From the NCBI GenBank assembly GCA_046329195.1, contig JAXLVB010000001.1, forward strand, positions 2,108,001-2,172,000: a DNA stretch of 64,000 bases, given 5' to 3'. This DNA is from JAXLVB01 sp046329195. GTDB taxonomy: Bacteria; Bacteroidota; Bacteroidia; Cytophagales; Spirosomataceae. A program made the position numbers and the translations under genes. The notes under the pieces were generated by a model. The model made no database searches, had not been told where the DNA came from, and was given only the letters and a program-made list of their open reading frames with translations. Below are positions 1-6,799 of this stretch, piece after piece; position 1 is the stretch's first letter, and every line of letters begins with the position of its first letter.

Positions 1-2759
1 CTATTGAGAGTATTGTCAAACCATATGCAAAAGGCTTTAAAATCAATATTTTGGTCTATGACGATGAGGAGGTAGAAAATGACCCGTTCTTAGAGCATAT
101 TTTTACAAACAACTCCGAGAAGGTAAACTATGGCCTGAAATATCGCTTTCACTCATTATTGGATGATGTAAATACAGTTCAAGAAGGCAGAAAACTACCT
201 CCCGTTGTTACTTTTTATAGTTACAAAGGCGGTATGGGGCGCACTACGACATTAGCTTCGTTTGCTTCTTATTATGCCATGCACTACAAGAAAAAAGTAG
301 TAATGATAGATTGCGACTTAGAAGCTCCTGGGTTCAATAACTTTTTTGATTTGAGTGCTGAGCGATTGGAGAATAGAAGTGGTTTTGTAGAATATCTGAT
401 TGACAAACAAGCACAAGATACAAGCCTAGACCTCGAAAATTACATTTTGGAAGTAGATAAGGATTTCTCAGGAGAAGGTACAATCTATGTAATGCCAGCA
501 GGTAATGTAAGTACAAATCCAATTAGCGATGCGCCTGATGCTCCAACCCACTTACAACATTACTTAGAAGCGTTGGCTCGAATAGACATTGCCAATGAGT
601 ACAACTTCTCAAATGCTTTTCAAGACCTTATCGGCGAAATTGATAAAAAATATCAACCCGATGTTATTTTGATAGATAGCCGTACTGGTTTCAATGATAT
701 TTTCGGTATTGCTGCTTTTGATTTATCTGAGTTGGTGGTTGGTTTCTTTGGCAGTAGTGAGCAAACTTTACCCGGGCTTTACTATTTTCTGGATTATACA
801 TTGAAAATTCAAAAGAAATTTGATGTGGTTTTGGCTAACTCAATATTGCCAATGGGCGATAAACGTGGGTTTAAAACATTCACAAAAACGATTGATGACA
901 TAATTGCCGAAAAAATACAAGGGTTAGACCAAGTGCCATCTTTTCAGTCATTCCCTGTAACTCGTTATCCGTTGTTAGAAAGAATCGGCATAGATGCAGA
1001 TTCTCGGGAGAGCTTTGTGCAAATTATTGCTGATAAAGATTTCAGTGATTACAATCAAATTTTTGAAGGAATTATAGCAAAACTTGATATTGTCAATCAT
1101 ATACAAGGCTATCCTGACGAGAAGGTTGATGATAGTTTTACAGAGAAACTTATTGAAGAAAAAGTACCATCAGAGCCTGTAATCATTAACAAACCTCTAA
1201 AACAACCTGCAAAATATGACCCCACGAAGTTTCCAAGTTTTGCAATTGGTTTAAGAAAAAAGCTGTTGAATAGCTTAAATAAAGACTCCCCTAAACCTTA
1301 CGCAGATGATACCTCATTTGATGAAGAGTTTATTAGTAAAAAATTCTATTTCCGTCCCAAAATTTACAATGTATTCAATCCTGATAAATTTTTAATCATC
1401 GGCGGTAAGGGAACTGGAAAGACTTTGTTTTACCAAGGTCTTAGGGATGATTTTTTTGTAAAGAATTTGAAGGAGAAGGCCGAGAAACAGGATGATTTTT
1501 TCCTTTCAACAGGAGCTATAAATTTGCAACAAGACCCTGATAAAGATAGGATTTTTGTGATTCATACGCATTTTAACATAGAAAAAATAATCAACTATGA
1601 CCTGTACTTTCAGCGCTTTTGGCTCGTATATGTTTGGAATGTCATTATGATTGACATTCGAAAAGGTAAATATCTTTCCAATAGTGAATTTGCCAAAAAC
1701 ACCGTCCCCGATATTTTAGATGATACAAGTACAAAGCAGCGGCTTGAAACAATCATCAACGATGATAATCAAATGATAAGAATTGAGGAGGAACTCAAAC
1801 AAGTGGACTCACTACTTAAAAATGAAGAAAAACATCTGATGGTATTGTTCGACCAACTTGATTTTGTGTGCAAACCCATTTACTGGGATAAAGTGATTGC
1901 ACCATTTGTAAGTTATTGGCGTAGTAACCGATATAATCGAATTCTTCCTAAAATTTTTCTCCGCACTGACTTATTTAACAAATTGGGCAACATCACCAAT
2001 AAGCAACAACTTAAAAGTCAATCTATTGATTTGGAATGGACACAAGAAGAAATCTATGCCTTTTTCTTCAAATGGATACTTTCTACAACAAGTTCAGAGT
2101 TTTACAACTTAATGAGAACCTACAAAGATTACCCTTCCACACAAATTGATGAAATTCAGTCAGTTACAATCAAGAATCATGTTCCCACAGAAAGTAAGTA
2201 TTTAGAACCTCTTGTCAGCACATTTTTTGGAAAATTTGCTGACAAGGGTGGAACAGCAAAGTTTGGGACCAGTTATGATTGGTTTTACAACAACTTAAAA
2301 AACGCTGATAATACCATCAGCTTACGGCCATTTATTGACTTAGTGTGGGAGGGTATTGGCGAAGCTGTAAAAGAAGCTGTAAAAAAGGATGATAACTCAT
2401 CGAAGCCTATTTTACCCCCTCGATATTTCATAGTTCCTGAGATTAGAACAAAAGCAGTAATACGACATTTTAAAGATTTGGCACAGGAAGAAGGTAACAT
2501 GGATTTACAGGTTGTTTACAATCATATCTTTAAACTTGCTCCTGGGCATCCATTAAAGAAAATATATCTCAAAAAGCGTGAGTTTGATTCATTGATGGCC
2601 GATATAATCGAAAAAAATCCATCAATTGAAAATAAGGAAGTGGATAAGTTAAAAGACTTGTTGATTGTAAATGGTATTGTTGCTGAAATACCCGTATCAG
2701 GTGCGTATCTTAATTATCGCTTTGCATTTTTGTATAAGTACTTTTTGGGTTTGAAGTAA
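1..2759 (+). CDS. Two-domain P-loop NTPase: KGGVGR/ParA-like domain plus second ATPase domain (5' partial)
   Basis: The reading frame is open from base 3, before any convincing start, so the gene begins left of the window; the TTG at 51 is not a believable start. The first domain has a deviant ParA/MinD-type Walker A (KGGMGRTTT, bases 225-251) and a later DSRTGF motif typical of the KGGVGR branch of SIMIBI ATPases. A second, classical Walker A (GGKGTGKT, about 1401-1424) and a Walker B-like stretch (HLMVLFDQLDF, about 1830) mark another ATPase domain, which resembles the Sll1717-type P-loop family. No membrane segment is seen. Proteins of this kind are known mainly from bacterial conflict systems, where an N-terminal effector or sensor domain is common; here that end is missing. 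The defence role is inference. The two nucleotide-binding sites are directly visible. Confidence 0.8.
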   Translation, partial: IESIVKPYAKGFKINILVYDDEEVENDPFLEHIFTNNSEKVNYGLKYRFHSLLDDVNTVQEGRKLPPVVTFYSYKGGMGRTTTLASFASYYAMHYKKKVVMIDCDLEAPGFNNFFDLSAERLENRSGFVEYLIDKQAQDTSLDLENYILEVDKDFSGEGTIYVMPAGNVSTNPISDAPDAPTHLQHYLEALARIDIANEYNFSNAFQDLIGEIDKKYQPDVILIDSRTGFNDIFGIAAFDLSELVVGFFGSSEQTLPGLYYFLDYTLKIQKKFDVVLANSILPMGDKRGFKTFTKTIDDIIAEKIQGLDQVPSFQSFPVTRYPLLERIGIDADSRESFVQIIADKDFSDYNQIFEGIIAKLDIVNHIQGYPDEKVDDSFTEKLIEEKVPSEPVIINKPLKQPAKYDPTKFPSFAIGLRKKLLNSLNKDSPKPYADDTSFDEEFISKKFYFRPKIYNVFNPDKFLIIGGKGTGKTLFYQGLRDDFFVKNLKEKAEKQDDFFLSTGAINLQQDPDKDRIFVIHTHFNIEKIINYDLYFQRFWLVYVWNVIMIDIRKGKYLSNSEFAKNTVPDILDDTSTKQRLETIINDDNQMIRIEEELKQVDSLLKNEEKHLMVLFDQLDFVCKPIYWDKVIAPFVSYWRSNRYNRILPKIFLRTDLFNKLGNITNKQQLKSQSIDLEWTQEEIYAFFFKWILSTTSSEFYNLMRTYKDYPSTQIDEIQSVTIKNHVPTESKYLEPLVSTFFGKFADKGGTAKFGTSYDWFYNNLKNADNTISLRPFIDLVWEGIGEAVKEAVKKDDNSSKPILPPRYFIVPEIRTKAVIRHFKDLAQEEGNMDLQVVYNHIFKLAPGHPLKKIYLKKREFDSLMADIIEKNPSIENKEVDKLKDLLIVNGIVAEIPVSGAYLNYRFAFLYKYFLGLK

Positions 2760-2855
2760 GTTCACGATTATACACTGAGCGAAAGCTATCCTGGGTACCC
2801 CTCTTCACACATCATCTCTCCGTAATCAAGCAAGTTTTTAAAACAGCGTGAAAAT

Positions 2856-2888
2856 AGCGATACCATCACTTCAAGTGATGGTATCGCT
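2856..2888. repeat. Perfect 33-bp palindrome (16-bp arms, 1-base centre)
   Basis: The arm AGCGATACCATCACTT is followed by a single C and its exact reverse complement. No T-run follows on either side, so a rho-independent terminator is unlikely. It has no GTAG head, unlike the REP-like elements elsewhere in the window. It could be an operator, a remnant of a mobile repeat or a processing hairpin. Confidence 0.8.
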
Positions 2889-3146
2889 GGAAAACTTACT
2901 CAATCAAAAATATACCCATGCTCTCCAAACTCTCCCACACCAACCGCCAAGGCGATACGACTTACTCCCAAAGGATGGGAAGATTAAACGAGCGATGAAA
3001 GGGTTCTGTTTAATCCATTACAATTCTTAAAAATTCAGGGTAGCACTACATAGTGATTTTGATGTAATTGATAGATTTACAGCTGATTATGAATAATAGG
3101 TAACGGATAACGAACACCGATTTAGCACTATTCCACCAAAACCCCT

Positions 3147-3154
3147 TACCTTTG
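3147..3154 (+). promoter_or_regulatory. Candidate -7 element of the nadC promoter
   Basis: TACCTTTG matches the Bacteroidota -7 consensus TAnnTTTG and lies 23 bases before the nadC start. No TTG is found at the expected -33 distance, so the call is tentative. Confidence 0.4.
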
Positions 3155-3177
3155 TCGCAAACTTTTAGAATTTTACG

Positions 3178-4020
3178 GTGTACGGAACAGACCTTCACGA
3201 ATTCATCCGCCTGGCGCTCGAAGAAGACCTCGGCGATGGCGACCATACTTCGCTCTCAACCATTCCGCCCGATGCCCAAAAACAAGCCCGTCTGCTCGTC
3301 AAAGAAGACGGCATGGTGGCTGGCGTCGAATTGGCTACTCTGATTTTTGCCCAAGTAGATGCTGATTTGCAGGTGGAGGTGCTGATTCAAGATGGCACCT
3401 TTATCCACAAAGGCGATATTGTACTGACCGTGGCCGGACGAGCCCAGTCCATTCTGAAAGCCGAACGGCTGGTGCTCAACTGTATGCAGCGCATGAGTGG
3501 TATTGCTACGTACACCAACAAACTGGTGCATTTACTGGATGGCCTCCCTACCAAGTTGCTCGATACTCGCAAAACCACGCCTAACTTCCGCATTTGCGAA
3601 AAATGGGCGACTCGTATCGGTGGGGCTGTGAATCATCGCTACGCCTTGTACGACATGATTCTGATTAAAGACAACCACGTGGATTACGCTGGTGGCATCG
3701 AAGCCGCCATCTTGAAAGCCAATGCCTATTTGCTTGAAATAGGCCGAAACTTGCCCATCGAAATAGAAGTGCGGAATCTTGATGAACTGGAGCAAGTGTT
3801 GCAAGTGGGTCAAATTCAGCGAATTATGTTGGATAATTTTTCGCTCGAAAACCTCCGGGAGGCCGTTCGACGCATCGCAGGACGCTATCCAACCGAAGCC
3901 TCGGGCGGTATCAACGAAACCACCCTACGAGCCTACGCCGAATGTGGCGTAGATTACATCTCGGTAGGAGCGCTTACGCATCACGTCAACAGCTTAGATT
4001 TGAGTTTGAAGGCCTATTGA
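3178..4020 (+). CDS. nadC: Nicotinate-nucleotide pyrophosphorylase (carboxylating)
   Basis: Quinolinate phosphoribosyltransferase converts quinolinate and PRPP to nicotinate mononucleotide, CO2 and pyrophosphate in de novo NAD synthesis in the cytosol. The 280 residues match the usual family length. Visible hallmarks are the LDTRKTTPNFR motif (about 128-138), GGAVNHRYALYDMILIKDNH (about 148-167) and the C-terminal SGGI of the phosphate-binding barrel end. The start used is GTG at 3178, which puts the conserved N-terminal helix (LHEFIRLALEEDLGDGDHT) in frame; no ATG lies nearby. gatC follows after 30 bases, probably with its own promoter. nadA and nadB are not in the window. Confidence 0.95.
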   Translation: MYGTDLHEFIRLALEEDLGDGDHTSLSTIPPDAQKQARLLVKEDGMVAGVELATLIFAQVDADLQVEVLIQDGTFIHKGDIVLTVAGRAQSILKAERLVLNCMQRMSGIATYTNKLVHLLDGLPTKLLDTRKTTPNFRICEKWATRIGGAVNHRYALYDMILIKDNHVDYAGGIEAAILKANAYLLEIGRNLPIEIEVRNLDELEQVLQVGQIQRIMLDNFSLENLREAVRRIAGRYPTEASGGINETTLRAYAECGVDYISVGALTHHVNSLDLSLKAY

Positions 4021-4030
4021 CGTATTTTTG
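3999..4030 (+). promoter_or_regulatory. Candidate gatC promoter inside the end of nadC
   Basis: TTTG at 3999-4002 and TATTTTTG at 4023-4030 are separated by 20 bases, a full match to the Bacteroidota -33/-7 consensus. Transcription would begin near 4037, 14 bases before the gatC ATG. The -33 element lies within the last codons of nadC. Confidence 0.6.
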
Positions 4031-4050
4031 TATCCCAAACCGACCTTTAC

Positions 4051-4338
4051 ATGAAAATAGATAAAGATACACTCCAGTCCATTGCTCATTTGGCTCGTCT
4101 CGAAATCAAACCCGACGAGACCGACGCCCTCCTCAAAAGCCTCGACGACGTACTGACGTGGATGGAACAACTCGACGAACTCGACACTACGGGAGTAGAA
4201 CCGCTTCGCCACATGAGTCAAGAAGTCAATGTGTTGCGAGAAGACAAAGCTATCGAGACAATTAGCCGAGAGCAGGCACTTCGCAATGCCCCTCAGCATG
4301 ACGAAGCGTTCTTTAAAGTGCCGAAGGTAATCGAATAA
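4051..4338 (+). CDS. gatC: Aspartyl/glutamyl-tRNA amidotransferase subunit C
   Basis: GatC is the small subunit that braces the GatAB core, which amidates Glu-tRNA(Gln) and/or Asp-tRNA(Asn). The 95-residue length and the N-terminal pattern (IAHLARLEI followed by an acidic helix, then LDDVLTWMEQLDELDTTGVEPL) are typical. The C-terminal segment (REDKAIETISREQALRNAP..FFKVPKVIE) is also family-like. gatA and gatB are not adjacent, which is common in this phylum. A 45-bp tandem repeat follows the stop codon. Confidence 0.93.
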   Translation: MKIDKDTLQSIAHLARLEIKPDETDALLKSLDDVLTWMEQLDELDTTGVEPLRHMSQEVNVLREDKAIETISREQALRNAPQHDEAFFKVPKVIE

Positions 4339-4343
4339 ACCAA

Positions 4344-4470
4344 CCCTGTCAGCGGTCAACGACCCTGACAGCGGTTAAAAGTGCCGAATCTTGTCACTGG
4401 TCAACGACCCTGACAGCGGTTAAAAGCGCCGAATCTTGTCACTGGTCAACGACCCTGACAGCGGTTAAAA
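4344..4470. repeat. 45-bp tandem repeat, about 2.8 copies
   Basis: The block GACCCTGACA recurs at 4361, 4406 and 4451, giving a period of exactly 45 bases. Copies 2 and 3 are nearly identical; copy 1 differs in its left part. Copy 1 contains inverted CTGTCAG/CTGACAG arms about 12 bases apart, so a hairpin can form. The array lies between the convergent stops of gatC and the amidase gene. The copies are contiguous with no unique spacers, so it is not a CRISPR array. Confidence 0.85.
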
Positions 4471-4471
4471 A

Positions 4472-5251
4472 TCAATTCTCCAACGTAAACGTATCGGCAT
4501 CAAGGTGGGCAGGGAATCGCTCACGGAAAGCCCTCATGGCTTCATAGTCAAGGGTTTGCGTATGGATAACTTCGTCGTGCTGGCACTCAAAAAGGCGGTC
4601 ACCTACAAAGTTATGAATGACCGAATCACCCGAATATGGCAAACCTTTGCCGTCTTGTCCTACCCGATTGACCCCTATCACATAGCTCAAGTTTTCGATA
4701 GCTCGTGCCTGCAGGAGCGCCTTCCACGCCTGTGAGCGGGCTTCGGGCCAGTTGGCTACGTAGAGCAACAAATCGTACTGCCTATTGACGTTGCGTGACC
4801 AAACCGGAAACCTCAAGTCATAACAAATAAGCGGGCAAATCTGCCAGCCCTTCAGCGTCTGAATCAGGCGACGGGTTCCGGCGGCAAAATGATGGTGCTC
4901 ACCGGCCATTCTGAACAAGTGACGTTTGTCATAATAATCAAACTGTCCGTTGGGCTGCATCCAAACTAAACGATTGTAGGCCAAGCCGCCTTCTTTGACG
5001 ATAAAACTACCCGTTATCACCGCACCCGTCTGGGCGGCCATTTGTTTCATCCATTTGGTGGTGGTGAGGTTCATGGGTTCGCCTACGGCCTCGGTGTTCA
5101 TGGTAAAACCCGTATTGAACATTTCGGGTAAAATAATGAGGTCGGTAGGCGAAGAAAGCTGGGCAATTTTTTCTTCAAACATCGCCAAATTGGCCGTTGG
5201 ATTTTCCCAGTACAAGGCTGACTGGATGAGTGTAACCGTGAGATTTTGCAT
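4472..5251 (-). CDS. Carbon-nitrogen hydrolase, nitrilase superfamily (omega-amidase-like)
   Basis: A 259-residue cytosolic hydrolase with the Glu-Lys-Cys layout of the nitrilase superfamily: LIILPEMFNTGF (Glu), YYDKRHLF (Lys) and PLICYDLRFP (Cys). The combination resembles omega-amidase (Nit2/YafV), which hydrolyses alpha-ketoglutaramate or alpha-ketosuccinamate to the 2-oxoacid and ammonia; the substrate is inferred. The frame is open a further 66 codons upstream to 5449, but that extension is not family-like, and MQNLTVTLIQ at 5251 is the normal beginning, so I chose that start. It converges with gatC and diverges from gmd. Confidence 0.88.
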   Translation of the reverse strand: MQNLTVTLIQSALYWENPTANLAMFEEKIAQLSSPTDLIILPEMFNTGFTMNTEAVGEPMNLTTTKWMKQMAAQTGAVITGSFIVKEGGLAYNRLVWMQPNGQFDYYDKRHLFRMAGEHHHFAAGTRRLIQTLKGWQICPLICYDLRFPVWSRNVNRQYDLLLYVANWPEARSQAWKALLQARAIENLSYVIGVNRVGQDGKGLPYSGDSVIHNFVGDRLFECQHDEVIHTQTLDYEAMRAFRERFPAHLDADTFTLEN

Positions 5252-5450
5252 CAGAACAGGAGTTTTCGAGCCCGAAAATAACGAATTGTTGAGAGGCTTG
5301 TGCCTAAAGTACCAAAAGCATGTAGGATTTTTGTACTTTTGTGGTTCATCATAAAATGGCGTGTTATCCACAAGCAGCGATTTATGTGGACGACACCGTA
5401 GTTTTAGAGCGAAATTTCTTTTACCCCATGACTTTTTCATACTAAACATT

Positions 5451-5466
5451 AAATCCCCTTGGGGTT
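5451..5466. repeat. Short C/G-rich palindromic motif before gmd
   Basis: CCCCTTGGGG lies in an AATCCCC..GGGGTT setting 17 bases before the gmd ATG. It resembles the CCCCC/GGGGG hairpin in both TPR-histidine kinase genes and may belong to the same dispersed repeat family. The relation is a visual impression only. Confidence 0.35.
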
Positions 5467-5482
5467 GGGGTTATTGCATTAC

Positions 5483-6595
5483 ATGAAAAAAGCACTCATC
5501 ACCGGCATCACAGGACAAGACGGTGCGTATTTAGCAGAGTTACTTCTCCAAAAAGGCTACGAAGTTCATGGTATCAAGCGGCGCAGTTCGTTGTTCAACA
5601 CCGACCGTATTGACCATTTGTATCAAGACCCACACGAACAAAATGTACGCTTCAAACTGCACTATGGCGATTTGAGCGACTCTACCAATATTATCCGAAT
5701 CATCCAAGAAGTACAACCCGACGAGATTTATAACCTCGGGGCGATGTCGCATGTGCAGGTGAGCTTTGAAGAACCCGAATACACAGCGCAGGTGGATGGC
5801 ATCGGTACGTTGCGGATATTGGAAGCCGTACGTTTGTTAGGAATGACCGAAAAAACCAAGATTTATCAAGCTTCTACCTCTGAGTTATACGGCTTGGTGC
5901 AAGAGGTGCCTCAGTCAGAAAACACGCCGTTTTATCCACGTTCGCCGTATGCAGTGGCCAAATTGTATGGCTATTGGATTACGGTCAATTACCGTGAAGC
6001 CTACAAGATGTTTGCCTGTAACGGTATTTTGTTTAACCACGAGTCGCCGCTTCGGGGCGAGACCTTCGTGACTCGTAAAATTACTCGTGGGGTAGCTCGC
6101 ATTGCCTTGGGGCTGCAAGACAAAATCTACATGGGTAACCTAGACGCTCAACGTGACTGGGGGCATGCCAAAGACTACGTAGAGGCCATGTGGTTGATTT
6201 TACAACAAGACCAACCCGAAGACTTCGTGATTGCTACTGGCGTAACCACCCGAGTTCGGGAGTTTATCCGAATGGCCTTTGAAGAGGTAGGTATCGAAGT
6301 AGCATTTTCGGGCGAAGGCGAAGATGAAATCGGAACGGTAGTGGCCTGTAAACATCCTGACTATCAGGTCGAAATCGGCAAAGAAGTAGTGGCGGTGGAC
6401 AAGCGGTATTTCCGCCCAACCGAAGTAGAACTGCTCATTGGCGACCCGACCAAAGCCCAAACCAAATTGGGTTGGAAACCTAAATACGACCTGAAAGCCT
6501 TGGTGCAAGACATGATGGACGCCGACGTGGAGCTGTTCCGCAAAGACCAACTGCTGGAGCAAAGCGGCTACCGTGGTATGAACTATTACGAATAA
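5483..6595 (+). CDS. gmd: GDP-mannose 4,6-dehydratase
   Basis: Converts GDP-D-mannose to GDP-4-keto-6-deoxymannose, the precursor of GDP-fucose, GDP-rhamnose and related sugars for surface glycans. The 370 residues form an extended SDR: NAD(P)-binding GITGQDGAYLA near the N-terminus, YNLGAMSHV, STSELYG with the catalytic Ser/Thr and Glu, and the YAVAK active-site pair. The frame could begin at 5459, but MKKALITG at 5483 is the normal N-terminus. The usual partner (GDP-fucose synthase) is not next to it. A terminator follows. TACTTTTG at 5334-5341 could be its -7 element, without a good -33 match. Confidence 0.95.
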   Translation: MKKALITGITGQDGAYLAELLLQKGYEVHGIKRRSSLFNTDRIDHLYQDPHEQNVRFKLHYGDLSDSTNIIRIIQEVQPDEIYNLGAMSHVQVSFEEPEYTAQVDGIGTLRILEAVRLLGMTEKTKIYQASTSELYGLVQEVPQSENTPFYPRSPYAVAKLYGYWITVNYREAYKMFACNGILFNHESPLRGETFVTRKITRGVARIALGLQDKIYMGNLDAQRDWGHAKDYVEAMWLILQQDQPEDFVIATGVTTRVREFIRMAFEEVGIEVAFSGEGEDEIGTVVACKHPDYQVEIGKEVVAVDKRYFRPTEVELLIGDPTKAQTKLGWKPKYDLKALVQDMMDADVELFRKDQLLEQSGYRGMNYYE

Positions 6596-6597
6596 CG

Positions 6598-6620
6598 AAG
6601 CGTATGCCATACGCTCCTAC
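6598..6620 (-). repeat. REP-like palindrome with GTAG head
   Basis: Read on the minus strand, GTAG (6620-6617) directly precedes a hairpin whose arms include GCGTAT and ATACGC around GGC. A head tetranucleotide directly followed by a hairpin is the known layout of REP elements mobilised by RAYT (Y1) transposases. The same core occurs at 16416-16438. Confidence 0.6.
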
Positions 6621-6630
6621 AATAAAAAAT

Positions 6631-6664
6631 AAAAGCCCTTTTCCTTCATGGAAAGGGGCTTTTT
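6631..6664 (+). terminator. Rho-independent terminator after gmd
   Basis: Arms around AGCCCTTTTCC and GGAAAGGGGCT (one G-T pair) with a short loop and flanking A and T runs. It lies 35 bases after the gmd stop. Confidence 0.85.
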
Positions 6665-6799
6665 GTTGAATGAACGTATGGTCTGCTGTTTTTTCTATAG
6701 AAACAACATCCAAAGTGTTTGATAAAAGTAGTACCTTCCATTCCGATTCAGCTTCTTACCTAATCAGCATTTTATTCCTCTCTTTTGTCAGCATTAACT

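Larger units (their letters stand above)
2760..3177. other. Intergenic stretch without a convincing gene
   Basis: These 418 bases lie between the NTPase stop and nadC. They hold a perfect palindrome (2856-2888) and a candidate -7 element just before nadC. A 60-codon frame from 2848 runs through the palindrome and resembles nothing I know, so I treat it as noncoding. I see no T-rich terminator behind the NTPase gene. Confidence 0.6.

Noticed and set aside
2848..3030. 60-codon plus-strand frame beginning at a GTG
   Set aside because: It starts before and crosses the perfect palindrome, has no ribosome-site support, and resembles no family.
4344..4470. CRISPR array
   Set aside because: Copies are head to tail at a fixed 45-base period with no unique spacers, and no cas genes are present.
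5252..5449. N-terminal extension of the nitrilase-family gene
   Set aside because: The 66 residues are basic and aromatic without match to the family; the usual N-terminus begins at 5251.
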